A DNA stretch of 64,000 bases, taken from contig BEHT01000002.1 in the NCBI GenBank assembly GCA_002898575.1, forward strand, positions 62,001-126,000. The letters run 5' to 3'. Origin of the DNA: a bacterium HR17 (GTDB taxonomy: Bacteria > Armatimonadota > Fervidibacteria > Fervidibacterales > Fervidibacteraceae). Positions within the stretch are counted from its first letter, which is position 1; each line of letters begins with the position of its first letter. Below are positions 45,781 to 55,286 of the stretch, piece after piece. The position numbers and the translations under genes were made by a program. The notes below the pieces were generated by a model. That model did no database searches. It was given only the letters and a program-made list of their open reading frames with translations, and had not been told where the DNA came from.

Positions 45781-47289
45781 TCAATTGCTAGCGAACAGCG
45801 GGCGTTCGCCCAACACGGCGCGGATATAGGCGTTAGGATGCAACAGTTGGTGTCCGGCGGCGTGACAAAACTGCCAGAGGGGTTCGGCAACGAGGGGGAG
45901 AAGGACGGAAAAACTCACCAGCAACGCCGCGCCCGCCAGCATCGGCGCCGGTGCCCGCTGCAGCGGTTTAGCGTCGCCGCCCCAAAACGCTGTCATCCAC
46001 ACCTTCGTCATGGAAAACAGTGTCAGCAACCCCGTCACCAACGCGGCAGCGACAGCGGCGAAAGCGTGGGCGTCCAAACCGGCTTTGATGACCAACAGTT
46101 TGGCGATGAAGCCGCTCAGCGGCGGCACGCCTGCTAACGACCATCCCGCCACCAAAAACAGCCCCGTCGTCACCGGCTCCCGCACCAACTTGCCCATCCC
46201 GGACAAATTCCGTTCGCCTGTTAACCGTTCGGTAATACCTGCAATCAGGAACAAGCCGGCTTTGACGAGGATGTGGTGGACAATATAAAAGATGGCACCG
46301 CCCAAGCCCATCGGTGTCCACAGCCCGATGCCCATAACCATGTAGCCGACTTGGCTGGTGATGTGAAAGGACAGCAGGCGCCGGAAGTTCACCTGAGGGA
46401 TGGCGCCCAGCACGCCGCCGAGCATCGTGGCGGTGCTGAGAGGCAACACCCAACTGCCCGCCACGCTATCGGCGCCTTGAAAGACAAGGGCGAACACTCG
46501 CGCCAGCGAGTAAACGCCGACCTTCGTCATCATCCCTGCGAACATCGCCCCAACGGCTGCTGATGGCGCCGGGTAACTGTCGGGCATCCAAAAAAACAGC
46601 GGCACCAACGCCGCTTTGATGGCGAACGCCGTCAGCAACATCATGCCTGCTGCGTCCACCAGCAGCCGAGCGCTGCCTTCGGGGAGCGCACGGATGTTCT
46701 GCGCCAAGTGCGCCATATTGACCGTGCCCAAAACGCCATAAAGCGTCGCCACACCCGCTAAAAAAAGGACAGACTTGACGAGGTTCAGGACGAGATACTG
46801 GACGCTTGCCCGCAACTGACGCGGTTCGTTGCCCAGCACCAGCAACCCGTAAGAGGCGACCAACAATACTTCGTAGAACACGAACAGGTTGAACAGGTCA
46901 CCCGTGACGAACGCACCGTTGAGACCCATGACGAGCAGTTGCAGCAGCGGGTGAAAGTGCGCCCGTTCGCGAGCGCTGTCCAGTTCGCCGACAGCGAACA
47001 ACAGTGTCGCCGTCGCTGTTAGGGTGCAAAGGGTCAGCATGACGCTGCTGAGGCGGTCTACCATCAACGCGACGCCGAAAGGCGGCTGCCAATTGCCCAA
47101 ACGGTAAACGAGGATGCGCCCATCGACGACCTGAACAAGCAGGGCAATGTCTATCAACGCCAGCAGCGTCAGCGACACCGCTGCAATGGCGCGTTGTCGT
47201 CGCACATGTTCGCGGGCGAATAGCAACATCGCAATTGCAGCCGACAGTGGCACCAAGACAGGCAGGATGGGCAAATGCCCCTGCATCAT
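45781..47289 (-). CDS. mnhD: Mrp-type Na+/H+ antiporter subunit D
   Basis: The 502-residue protein is a 14-helix homologue of complex I antiporter subunits. A central block has the conserved Lys and His of the proton path (FAIKAALVPLFFWMPDSYP, and YIVHHILVKAGLFLIAG). It begins 4 nt inside the end of mnhC (ATGA). Normally mnhE would follow; here transketolase and a low-GC block lie between it and mnhE. No mnhA or mnhB is in the window. Confidence 0.92.
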   Translation of the reverse strand: MMQGHLPILPVLVPLSAAIAMLLFAREHVRRQRAIAAVSLTLLALIDIALLVQVVDGRILVYRLGNWQPPFGVALMVDRLSSVMLTLCTLTATATLLFAVGELDSARERAHFHPLLQLLVMGLNGAFVTGDLFNLFVFYEVLLVASYGLLVLGNEPRQLRASVQYLVLNLVKSVLFLAGVATLYGVLGTVNMAHLAQNIRALPEGSARLLVDAAGMMLLTAFAIKAALVPLFFWMPDSYPAPSAAVGAMFAGMMTKVGVYSLARVFALVFQGADSVAGSWVLPLSTATMLGGVLGAIPQVNFRRLLSFHITSQVGYMVMGIGLWTPMGLGGAIFYIVHHILVKAGLFLIAGITERLTGERNLSGMGKLVREPVTTGLFLVAGWSLAGVPPLSGFIAKLLVIKAGLDAHAFAAVAAALVTGLLTLFSMTKVWMTAFWGGDAKPLQRAPAPMLAGAALLVSFSVLLPLVAEPLWQFCHAAGHQLLHPNAYIRAVLGERPLFASN

Positions 47290-47651
47290 GCCAAACGCTC
47301 CTTTGCGGCGTCGCGCGGGTCGGTCAAATCAGGGCTTTCCGTTTGCGCCGTTTCGTGCAGGCGGTAAACGAGCACCGCTGCGAACGCCGTGACGGCAAAA
47401 CTGATGACGATGGCGGTCAAGATGAAGGCTTGCGGGAGCGGGTCAGCGTAGTCGCTGGGGACAATTGCCCCGCTGGTCGGTAACACGGGTGGGCGGTGCA
47501 ATGTGATGCGCCCTGCCACAAGGATGAACAGGTTGATGCCATGCGATAGCAACGAAAGCCCCAGCAACAGGGCAAAAGCGTTGGGGCGCATCAGCAAGTA
47601 AACGCCCGCTGCAAACAATGTCCCGATAACGACCGCCAACTGCAGTTCCAT
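47286..47651 (-). CDS. mnhC: Mrp-type Na+/H+ antiporter subunit C
   Basis: The 121-residue protein is a NuoK homologue with three helices. It has the family pattern GLSLLSHGINLFILVAGR and the PLPQAFILTAIVISFAVTAF helix. It overlaps mnhD by 4 nt. It starts 24 nt after cpaE ends, so the antiporter genes may be read through from the Tad operon. Confidence 0.92.
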   Translation of the reverse strand: MELQLAVVIGTLFAAGVYLLMRPNAFALLLGLSLLSHGINLFILVAGRITLHRPPVLPTSGAIVPSDYADPLPQAFILTAIVISFAVTAFAAVLVYRLHETAQTESPDLTDPRDAAKERLA

Positions 47652-47675
47652 GAAGCACCCACCGCATCAATTTTG

Positions 47676-48890
47676 TCACTCCTCACCCAGCAGATAATTG
47701 ACTAAACGCTTGAGCAAATTGTTGGGCGCGGGTGATGCCCTCTTTGCGCTTTGGATCGGCTGACCGACAACCAGCGACGCCAAGTGGAAAATGCTTTGAG
47801 AGATCGGAGCGTTAGGTGCCTGCAGCACGAACGGCACACCCTCGTTGATGGAAGTGACGGCAAGTTGACCGTCGGACGGCACTTGGGCGACGATGGGCAT
47901 GCGCAAATGCTCCTCCACTTGCGCCGGCGTCAGTCCGCCGAAATGGACATTGGAACGGTTCAAGACGAGGCGGATCCGGTCGGATGGGTAGAGTTTTTGG
48001 AACATGCTCAGCACCAGTTCGGTGTTGCGAATCGCCAACAAATCCAGCGCCGTGACGACAAAGATGTAGTCAGCAGCGTCTAACGCCGCCAAAGTCGTGT
48101 CCTGCAGCATCGTCGGTGTGTCAACGATCGTGACCGAAAAGTGCGTCTTAAGCAGTTGCAAGGTGCGCTCTACCAGAAAGGTCGTGACCAGTTCGGCAAG
48201 GTCGGGGCGTGACGGCGCTGCCAAAACGCGCAAATTGCTGTCGGGATGGGTCAACAGAAAGGCGCGTAAAAACTCAAAATCCAACTCGCCTTGAAACCGC
48301 TGCGCCAGCGTGGCGAGGGTCACTTTGGGCTGCAAGTTTAACAGGATAGGGATGGCGCCGAACTGCAAGTCTAAGTCCATCAAACACACCGATTCCGCCG
48401 GCAAATGGGCTGCCAGAGCGACTGCGAGGTTGGTCGCCACCAACGAAGTGCCGACACCGCCTTTCGGCCCGTAGAAGACAACGATACGCCCCGGTTGGTT
48501 CGGGCGCGCCGGTGCACTCTGGCGGATGCGTTGGCGGACGGTTTGAATGCTGACCGGCAGTTCGTCGGGGACCAGCAGGAGCGGCAAGACATCGGTGGCA
48601 CCAGCCCTTAAAAACTGTCGTGCTAAGGCTAAATCGTCGCCGGGCAAGAGCACGATCACGGGCACTGCATGTTGGGTCACTACCTGCTCTACCAGCGCCG
48701 GTGTCGTTTCGCCGACGAATTGGCTGGACACAATCACCAATTCAGGCCGTCGCTCCGCCACCGCTGTTTTTAAAGTGTCGGCATCGGTGACCGTCGCGAT
48801 AACTGCCGTGTCAGCCACCGTTGCCAACACTTGTTCAAGCATCGCGCGTTCGTGTTCGTTGCTAAGGGCTAAAAGGATGTGCAGGGGCAT
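47676..48890 (-). CDS. cpaE: Pilus assembly ATPase TadZ/CpaE
   Basis: The 404-residue protein has an N-terminal receiver-like domain (about 1-125, lacking a clear phosphorylation site pattern) and a MinD/ParA-type ATPase domain. That domain has the deviant Walker A GPKGGVGTSLVATN and VCLMDLDLQFGAIP. TadZ localises the Tad pilus machine at the membrane. ATG 48890 follows GAGGTGAC, which overlaps the end of cpaC. It is the last Tad gene of this block. Confidence 0.9.
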   Translation of the reverse strand: MPLHILLALSNEHERAMLEQVLATVADTAVIATVTDADTLKTAVAERRPELVIVSSQFVGETTPALVEQVVTQHAVPVIVLLPGDDLALARQFLRAGATDVLPLLLVPDELPVSIQTVRQRIRQSAPARPNQPGRIVVFYGPKGGVGTSLVATNLAVALAAHLPAESVCLMDLDLQFGAIPILLNLQPKVTLATLAQRFQGELDFEFLRAFLLTHPDSNLRVLAAPSRPDLAELVTTFLVERTLQLLKTHFSVTIVDTPTMLQDTTLAALDAADYIFVVTALDLLAIRNTELVLSMFQKLYPSDRIRLVLNRSNVHFGGLTPAQVEEHLRMPIVAQVPSDGQLAVTSINEGVPFVLQAPNAPISQSIFHLASLVVGQPIQSAKRASPAPNNLLKRLVNYLLGEE

Positions 48891-48903
48891 GATCGCTGTC
48901 ACC

Positions 48904-50586
48904 TCATGGTGGATTGGCTGGCGAGGGAGCGGGCAGAGCACTTGCCCCGAAACCTGCCCCGCCCATCCCTGACCCACCGCTGAACGGGGCGACAAAAGAT
49001 GGGCGGGGCAGGACAGGACGCTTTTGGTAAATGCGCAAAAGGTGCAGCGCATCGGGGCTGACAGCCACTTCCTCTGCGCGCACCGTCACCAATAGCACCA
49101 GTTCCGTCTGTTGGCGGACGAACTCTCGGCTTTTGAACAGTTCACCCAAAATCGGGATGCGCGACAACACCGGGACGCGGTTAACTTGTTGGCGCAACTC
49201 GTCTTGAATCAACCCAGAAATGACGAGTGTATCGCCGTCGCGTAACAGCAATCGCACATCGTCCAAGCCGCGAAAACGGAAGCCGGGCACTGTTGTGCCC
49301 AACACTTGGGCTGCTAACCCGAAATCGGGTGCTGTCACTTCCACGCGCATTTGCAGGAAAATTTCGCCCTGCCATGTCGCTTCGGGGTGCAAAGTCAAGG
49401 TGATGCCGAAAGGGAAGAAGATGACCGATGCGGCGCCGGGCGATGTCGCACCGGCAGTGACACCGAAGAACCCGAAGATGGGGATGGGCACTAACCCGCC
49501 GACTAAGAAGGTGGCGTCGGCGCCTTCAATCGTGCGTTGCTGCGGGTTCGCCAGCAACCGCGCTAAACCGTTTTGCACCAGCGCGTCCAGTTGCGCTCCG
49601 ACGGGGGAAGCCCGGGCGAACGGGCGGTCGGCTGTTCCCGGCTCGCCGAACACGGCTTGACCGGGCATGACCGCAAAGGTCGGCGTTTGCTGACCAGCCG
49701 CTGCCGTCACTGTGCCCCAAGTGATGCCCAGTTTTTGCAAAGCGCTCCGTTGCACTTCCAGCACTTTCACATCTGTGACGAATTGGCGAATTTTGGGCGT
49801 CGCCACTTCCAAACGGTTAATGACCGTTCCGAAGGGCTTAGCGCGTTCTTCTGCGACGGCGTAGTCCATCAGGCTGCTGACGGTGCCGTGCAAAATCACT
49901 TTGTCGTCAGCGACAGCGACACGGACGCCGGGCACCCCGATGGCGTGTTCAATGCGTCGGGCTTTCAATTCGTCAGGGGCGAGGTCGGGGCGAACGGGCT
50001 GACGCACCCGCAGCATGTTGACGACTTTGGGCGCCACCAATTGCGCCATCGCCTCCACCGCCTTCGCTGTTTCGGGAGCGTCTACTTCACCGCGCAATAC
50101 AACGCACACCGTTCCGTCTGGTAACGCCAGCACGACAGGCTCTACCGGCAGACCAACCAAGGCGCGTTGTAACACCGCTTGCACTTGCTGTGGGGACGGT
50201 GCGACCGATTGTGGTGGTGCGGGAGTTTCTTCGCGTTTTGTTGGCGCCACTTCTACCCAAAAGGCTGCGGTAACTGTTTGACCGTTGCGGTCTTCCCAGA
50301 CGATCAAGTTGGTGCTGCCCTCACTTTTGGCGTTGACGACCAATTCGCGCGGGCTGAGGGGGGTGACCGCTGCCACCTGCGGGTCACCCAGCACAAACCG
50401 GCGCACCGTGCCTTGCGTCGTTAAAACGGCACTAACGCCACGATGCATGAGCAACCGCGTCGGCATTGCCGGTTGAACGGCGACGATCGGGTTTTCAGAC
50501 ACATTGACCGTCCGCTCGGACGGCTGGGCACTAAGTGCGACCGTGACGAAGGATAGGGTAAAAAGCAACCAACGCCACTTGCCCAT
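48904..50586 (-). CDS. cpaC: Tad pilus outer-membrane secretin RcpA/CpaC
   Basis: The 560-residue protein starts with a signal peptide, then a pilus-type N-terminal domain (VLTTQGTVRRFVLGDPQVA), a BON domain (GVRVAVADDKVILHGTVSS) and the secretin core ending LSRIPILGELFKSREFVRQQ. It forms the outer-membrane channel for Flp pili, which supports a diderm envelope. The C-terminal tail is Gly/Pro-rich. ATG 50586 overlaps the cpaB stop (TGATG). Confidence 0.92.
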   Translation of the reverse strand: MGKWRWLLFTLSFVTVALSAQPSERTVNVSENPIVAVQPAMPTRLLMHRGVSAVLTTQGTVRRFVLGDPQVAAVTPLSPRELVVNAKSEGSTNLIVWEDRNGQTVTAAFWVEVAPTKREETPAPPQSVAPSPQQVQAVLQRALVGLPVEPVVLALPDGTVCVVLRGEVDAPETAKAVEAMAQLVAPKVVNMLRVRQPVRPDLAPDELKARRIEHAIGVPGVRVAVADDKVILHGTVSSLMDYAVAEERAKPFGTVINRLEVATPKIRQFVTDVKVLEVQRSALQKLGITWGTVTAAAGQQTPTFAVMPGQAVFGEPGTADRPFARASPVGAQLDALVQNGLARLLANPQQRTIEGADATFLVGGLVPIPIFGFFGVTAGATSPGAASVIFFPFGITLTLHPEATWQGEIFLQMRVEVTAPDFGLAAQVLGTTVPGFRFRGLDDVRLLLRDGDTLVISGLIQDELRQQVNRVPVLSRIPILGELFKSREFVRQQTELVLLVTVRAEEVAVSPDALHLLRIYQKRPVLPRPSFVAPFSGGSGMGGAGFGASALPAPSPANPP

Positions 50587-51668
50587 CACCGCTCGCCCTC
50601 CTTGCGTTCCGCCGGCACAGTCAGGATAACTGGTCGGTCACCGACGACGCCGACGATTTGATGCATGGGCTGAACCGGCGCCGTCGTTGAGCGTTTTAGA
50701 TCGGGTGGTTTGGAAGGCGCTGGTGAGGTGACAGGGCGGTCGGCAATGACAGGTGGTGCGACGACGGGTGATGGTAGAACAAAACGCGGCGGCGCCAAGC
50801 GCTGTGACACGGGCGGAGTTTTCGGCGCACGCGACGATGAAGCGCGCGGAGTAGGTGCAAGGCGGTCACCGCCCAGCGCTAAACCCGATAGTTCGCGCAA
50901 AGAAAGCGATTGTTCCGCCATCGGCGTTAACGGAGGTGGTGGAAGCAGCGCGTAGTAAAGCGTGGCGCCGCTGTCCATCGCCAGCGCGATCGCCCGCGCT
51001 TCTTCGGGCGGCACAGCGATCAGCAAGGTCAGCGACGCCCCTCGTTGCGCCGGCGCGTTCGGGCTTGCCGACAAGGTCGGTGGCGGGTTGTTCGGCGACG
51101 ACGATGGCGGCGCCGCACCGGCCTCTTCGGGTGCTGCCGATCTGTCGTTGACTGTCAGCACGAGGGCGCGCATCGCAACGGGTTGAATCTTTGTCCGTGA
51201 GAAAACGGCGTAAATACGCAGCGCGTCGCCAGGGCGTATCGGCGGCACCTGCTCACGGCGAGGGATGGTCAACGCCATACCGACCGTGCCCGGTGGTAGG
51301 ACGCTCGCCAACGCACCGTCATGTAACGGCGGCGTCACATCGGTTGACCGCACCACCTCGCCGGCGCGGATGTAAATGCGGGTCAACCGTTGGACAACTT
51401 GCTGCGGGTCGCTGAACACGCCGTCTGGCGGTGGTGTTTCTACGGTGCGCACCGTTACAGAGTCGGGCGTCACCAGCGTGTAAGGCGGTAAATCCTGCGC
51501 TGCGACGACCACGCGGTACCGCATCGGCGCCGAAGAGAACGAGGGGAATGGCGCCGGGCGGTCTTGCGGTGCAGAGGAGCGCCGTGCCGCCCAATAAAGG
51601 CTGCTGACTGCCAAAAACACCGTTGTCATCAATCCGAACAGCCGAAAATAGCGGAGCCGCCGACGCAT
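50586..51668 (-). CDS. cpaB: Flp pilus assembly protein CpaB/RcpC
   Basis: The 360-residue protein has an N-terminal membrane helix (about 8-26), a SAF domain (VVVAAQDLPPYTLVTPDSV then LTRIYIRAGEVV) and a RcpC-type second half. The last 120 residues are low-complexity Pro/Ser/Ala and end with a short conserved piece (HQIVGVVGDRPVILTV). CpaB is thought to work at the periplasmic side with the secretin. cpaA lies 22 nt upstream and cpaC overlaps downstream. Confidence 0.88.
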   Translation of the reverse strand: MRRRLRYFRLFGLMTTVFLAVSSLYWAARRSSAPQDRPAPFPSFSSAPMRYRVVVAAQDLPPYTLVTPDSVTVRTVETPPPDGVFSDPQQVVQRLTRIYIRAGEVVRSTDVTPPLHDGALASVLPPGTVGMALTIPRREQVPPIRPGDALRIYAVFSRTKIQPVAMRALVLTVNDRSAAPEEAGAAPPSSSPNNPPPTLSASPNAPAQRGASLTLLIAVPPEEARAIALAMDSGATLYYALLPPPPLTPMAEQSLSLRELSGLALGGDRLAPTPRASSSRAPKTPPVSQRLAPPRFVLPSPVVAPPVIADRPVTSPAPSKPPDLKRSTTAPVQPMHQIVGVVGDRPVILTVPAERKEGER

Positions 51669-51690
51669 GTAGCCATCCCTCCATCCGAGG

Positions 51691-52290
51691 TCAGCCGTTC
51701 AAGAGGGGAAACGGCTGACCCCGACCCCATTCGCAGGCTAGTGCGAGCAACGCCCCCAAGCAAAGGGCAATCCCGTAAGGAAACGGCATCTGCAGCCCAT
51801 CGGTGGTGGTATCGCCCCAACGGTTCGGTGCCTGCGCCGCTTGTGGCGGAACGGGTAACAGCATACCCAGCAGCGAAGTGCCCGCTGCACGCATTTGCCG
51901 CCCCAACGCGCCCCAGGCGCGTTTCCGCGCGAGCAACATAACGGCGATGATACCTCCGATGACGGCACCGTAAAGGAACGCCCACAGCACGAAGGTTTGC
52001 AGCAGAGGAGAAGCCACGCCTTTCACCGCTCCCCACACTGCCACCAATTTCACATCGCCGGCTTTGATGAAACCGGCAGCGAACAGCGGGACGGTAAGCA
52101 AAGCGGCGATCCCCACGCCGGCGACAGAATGGGCGAACCCCTCCCAACCGCTGCCAACAGTGTTGACGATGAACCCTGCTGCGATGGCGGGAAAGGTCAA
52201 CCAGTTTGGGATACGGTGCCATCGTCCGTCTGTTACCATCGCCACAAGGCACACAGCGATGACCAGTCCGTTGCGTGCGTCCACCAACTT
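51691..52290 (-). CDS. cpaA: Prepilin peptidase CpaA/TadV (A24 family)
   Basis: The 199-residue membrane protein has about six helices and the two aspartates of A24 peptidases, in MVTDGRWHRIPNWLT and IKAGDVKLVAVWGAV. It cuts and possibly methylates Flp-type prepilins at the membrane. TTG 52290 is chosen because AAGGAGG stands 8 nt upstream; longer in-frame starts lack an SD. It is the first gene of the cpaA-B-C-E block, but no flp pilin gene is seen before it. Confidence 0.85.
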   Translation of the reverse strand, partial: KLVDARNGLVIAVCLVAMVTDGRWHRIPNWLTFPAIAAGFIVNTVGSGWEGFAHSVAGVGIAALLTVPLFAAGFIKAGDVKLVAVWGAVKGVASPLLQTFVLWAFLYGAVIGGIIAVMLLARKRAWGALGRQMRAAGTSLLGMLLPVPPQAAQAPNRWGDTTTDGLQMPFPYGIALCLGALLALACEWGRGQPFPLLNG

Positions 52291-52363
52291 TCGTGCCTCC
52301 TTGTGGTCCACCCGACGCCAAAATGCGCGCACCATTTCAAATTTTCGGCAGGTGAGGCGCATA

Positions 52364-52369
52364 ATTATA
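52364..52369 (-). promoter_or_regulatory. Possible -10 element between cpaA and radA
   Basis: The stretch ATAATTATA (52361-52369) contains TATAAT on the minus strand. The near-palindromic box could serve cpaA and, on the plus strand as CATAAT, also radA. No good -35 was found on either strand. Confidence 0.35.
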
Positions 52370-52435
52370 CAGCCGCGCCACCTTGTGGCACAAACCGATG
52401 CGGAGGCGCTCTGCTGCCGCACGGGAGGAACTGCC

Positions 52436-53800
52436 ATGCCCAAACGCCGAACTAAGTTTGTGTGTCAGCAATGTGGATACGAAAGCGCGCAATGGTTGGG
52501 ACGGTGTCCTAACTGCGGGGCGTTTAACACCCTCGTGGAAGAGTTGGTGGAAGAAGAAGGGGTCATTGCGCCTGCCCGCCATGACGGTTCATCGGCGATA
52601 CCTGTGCCGGCACCGCAACTGCGTCGGCGAACGGTCGCCCGTCTCCCTTCGGGGTTTGGCGAACTGGATCGCGTTTTGGGCGGCGGCTTAGTCCCCGGCA
52701 GCGTCAGCATCCTCAGCGGTGAGCCAGGGATCGGGAAATCCACCTTGCTGCTCCAAGTCGCCGGGCGCATGGCGCAACAAGGACACAAAACGCTCTATGT
52801 GTCCGGTGAAGAGTCGCTGGAGCAGATTGGGCTGCGCGTGGAGCGGTTGGGCGTGGAAGATGACCGCTTGATGGTGTTAGCGGAAACCGATGTAACGGCT
52901 ATCGCTGCCGCGATGGAGGCGCTGCACCCTGCCTTAACCGTTGTGGACTCCATTCAAGCTGCCTACCATCCTGCGCTTTCCTCGTCACCTGGCAGCGTCA
53001 GTCAGGTGCGTGAAAGCGCCGCCCATTTGCTACGCGTCGCCAAGCGATTGAGCGCGGTGTTGATCTTGGTCGGGCATGTGACGAAGGAAGGGTTCTTGGC
53101 GGGACCCAAAGTGCTGGAGCACATGGTGGACGCCGTGCTTTACTTGGAAGGTGAGGCTGGTTACGCCCTACGGTTGGTGCGGGCGACAAAAAACCGTTTC
53201 GGTCCGACGGGTGAGGTCGGTGTTTTTCAGTTGGACGAACGCGGCTTGGCAGAAGTGCCGAACCCCTCCGAATGGCTCCTTCCACCACGCCAGCAACCGG
53301 TCGCTGGAACGGTCGTCGCCGCTGTGATGGAAGGGCATCGCCCGCTGTTGGTGGAGGTGCAAGCCCTCGTGACTTCAAACCCCTTCGGAATGCCCCGACG
53401 CGTCGTGACGGGGTTGGACATGGGACGGGTGTTGATGTTGCTGGCGATTCTGGAGCGTCACTTGCGCTGCCGCTTCAGCGACCGCGATGTGTTCATCAAT
53501 GTCGTCGGCGGATTGCGGGTCACCGAACCGGCAGCCGACTTGCCGGTCGCCTTAGCGTTGTTGTCCAGCCGATACGATGTGCCCATTGCGCCTGAAGTCG
53601 TAGCTTTTGGTGAGTTGGGCTTGACAGGCGAGGTGCGTTCCGTTCCGCAGGGCGAAGTGCGGGTGCGCGAAGCCAAACGGTTAGGTTTTCACCGTTGCTT
53701 GGGACCTTTGCCCGCTCGCAAATCCGTCCGCGAGTGGCACGCTGTCGCCACTTTACCCGAAGCCGTGCGAGCGTTGGGGTTAGCGCCGCACCGTGAGTGA
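52436..53800 (+). CDS. radA: DNA repair protein RadA
   Basis: RadA is a RecA-like helicase that drives branch migration in recombination. The 454-residue product has an N-terminal C4 zinc finger (CQQCGYESAQWLGRCPNC), the Walker A GEPGIGKST, the RadA-specific KNRFG motif (ATKNRFGPTGEVG) and the C-terminal Lon-like domain. ATG 52436 follows GGGAGGA. It opens the radA-yacL-ispD run known from many bacteria, where disA usually sits between radA and yacL; disA is absent here. The gene's last 20 nt recur 66 nt downstream. Confidence 0.96.
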   Translation: MPKRRTKFVCQQCGYESAQWLGRCPNCGAFNTLVEELVEEEGVIAPARHDGSSAIPVPAPQLRRRTVARLPSGFGELDRVLGGGLVPGSVSILSGEPGIGKSTLLLQVAGRMAQQGHKTLYVSGEESLEQIGLRVERLGVEDDRLMVLAETDVTAIAAAMEALHPALTVVDSIQAAYHPALSSSPGSVSQVRESAAHLLRVAKRLSAVLILVGHVTKEGFLAGPKVLEHMVDAVLYLEGEAGYALRLVRATKNRFGPTGEVGVFQLDERGLAEVPNPSEWLLPPRQQPVAGTVVAAVMEGHRPLLVEVQALVTSNPFGMPRRVVTGLDMGRVLMLLAILERHLRCRFSDRDVFINVVGGLRVTEPAADLPVALALLSSRYDVPIAPEVVAFGELGLTGEVRSVPQGEVRVREAKRLGFHRCLGPLPARKSVREWHAVATLPEAVRALGLAPHRE

Positions 53801-53863
53801 CTTTCGGACCGCTGCGGTTTGCCTTCGGTTCCAAACTGGAGTTGGTTAGCGCCGCACCGTGAG
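53778..53863 (+). repeat. 20-nt direct repeat at the end of radA
   Basis: GGTTAGCGCCGCACCGTGAG occurs at 53778-53797, within the last codons of radA, and again at 53844-53863. The copies are identical over 20 nt with 46 nt between them. Confidence 0.9.
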
Positions 53864-53873
53864 GGAATGCTGT

Positions 53874-53979
53874 GTTGAATAATGGGTTTGGTCGGAGGGC
53901 GGCTCTCCTGAGCCGCCGAAAAACGACATGAAAACCGTAAGGGCGCGTCAGGAGACGCGCCCTCTAAGGCACTGTCGTA
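53874..53979 (+). repeat. Dispersed double-hairpin repeat, copy 3
   Basis: This is the best-preserved copy: 106 nt, hairpin 1 with loop TCCT, and hairpin 2 with a perfect stem AGGGCGCGTC/GACGCGCCCT and loop AGGA (53940-53963). The loops are complementary, and TCTCCTGA/TCAGGAGA give an 8-nt pairing between the two hairpins. It lies between radA and yacL. Confidence 0.88.
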
Positions 53980-54062
53980 GTTCAAAACAAAGCATGGGGG
54001 AACGGTGTGCGGCGCGCTAAGGCGATACGGCAGCGGCACAGCATGTGAAGGAGGGTGTGTTG

Positions 54063-55286
54063 ATGAACAACCTGCAGCAATGGGGATATCGGTTGTTCCT
54101 CGTGGCGATCACGACGGCGCTCGCGTTTGCGTTGGGATGGTTGGGCAGTGTGGCGGCGACTTACTACGCCCAAGCGTTGCAGTCCTACAACCTCAAATTA
54201 ACCGTGCAACAACGGTTTTTGGTGGATGTGGGCTTTGTGGCGATTGGGGTATTGACGGCGTTGTTGTTGGGCAGTTGGTTTACACAACGGTTGTGGACGC
54301 TTTGGGAATCGCTGGAAGCCTTATCGCCGGTTGACAAAGTCGCCGTGCTCTTCGGAGCGATTGTGGGGCTGGCGCTGGCATACCTCATCCTGCTGGCGCC
54401 GATGATGTTGTTGTGGGGACGGGTGCCGCCCCTGCCGCTGTTAGCGCTGATTTTTGCGTTCACGCTGGTCATCGTTTACTTTGCGGTGCACACTTTGCTG
54501 CGGGTGCGCGACGCCATTTCTTTGTCCTTTCCGCAAATCGCTCAGATGTTACGGGGTGCGCCGGAAGCGGTGACCAATCACCGAGCGCCGCGTTTGCGAG
54601 ACAAGGTGTTGGATACTTCCGTCATCATTGACGGTCGGCTCGCCGACATCGTGCGGACAGGGTTTTTGGAAGGGCGACTCATCGTGCCGTCTTTCGTCCT
54701 CAACGAACTGCAAATGATCGCCGACTCGGAAGACGAACTGCGCCGTGCGCGGGGACGACGCGGTCTGGCAGTCTTAGAAACCCTGAAAAGTTTGCCCGGC
54801 ACCGTCGTAGAAGTCGTGGACGAAGTGAGCCCCGAGGTGGAAGCGGCTCCCAGCACCGATCTGAAATTGGTGCGATTGGCGAAGGAGTTGAACGCCGCCC
54901 TCGTCACTAACGACAACAACCTGCAAAAAATCGCTGAGTTGCAAGGCGTGCCCGTGTTGTGCGTCAACGAGTTAGCGACAGCCCTGAAGCCCGTCGTCCT
55001 GCCGGGCGAAGAGTTGACGGTGGTTTTGCAACGCCCCGGCAAGGAACCAGGGCAAGGTGTGGGTTACTTGGATGACGGCACGATGGTGGTCGTGGAACGA
55101 GGACGCCCCTACTTAGGGCACGAGGTCAAAATCAAAGTGACGAGCGTTTTGCAATCGCCGGTCGGTAAAATGATTTTCGGTGAGTTCAAGGAAATCGTGC
55201 GGCGCAATGTCATCAAAGTAGAAGGCGGTGACCTGTTTGATGACGATATCAGTGGTGCCCGCCGCCGGTCTGGGCAGAAGACTTAA
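54063..55286 (+). CDS. YacL-like membrane protein with PIN and TRAM domains
   Basis: The 407-residue protein has four N-terminal membrane helices (about 13-33, 53-73, 92-115, 123-145), a PIN domain (181-300) with acidic residues in LDTSVIIDGRLADI, and a C-terminal TRAM domain. PIN domains are ribonucleases and TRAM binds RNA, so a membrane-bound RNase is the usual reading of YacL, though its substrate is unknown. ATG 54063 follows GAAGGAGGG. The end overlaps ispD by 47 nt. Its place between radA and ispD is the conserved location of yacL. Confidence 0.9.
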   Translation: MNNLQQWGYRLFLVAITTALAFALGWLGSVAATYYAQALQSYNLKLTVQQRFLVDVGFVAIGVLTALLLGSWFTQRLWTLWESLEALSPVDKVAVLFGAIVGLALAYLILLAPMMLLWGRVPPLPLLALIFAFTLVIVYFAVHTLLRVRDAISLSFPQIAQMLRGAPEAVTNHRAPRLRDKVLDTSVIIDGRLADIVRTGFLEGRLIVPSFVLNELQMIADSEDELRRARGRRGLAVLETLKSLPGTVVEVVDEVSPEVEAAPSTDLKLVRLAKELNAALVTNDNNLQKIAELQGVPVLCVNELATALKPVVLPGEELTVVLQRPGKEPGQGVGYLDDGTMVVVERGRPYLGHEVKIKVTSVLQSPVGKMIFGEFKEIVRRNVIKVEGGDLFDDDISGARRRSGQKT

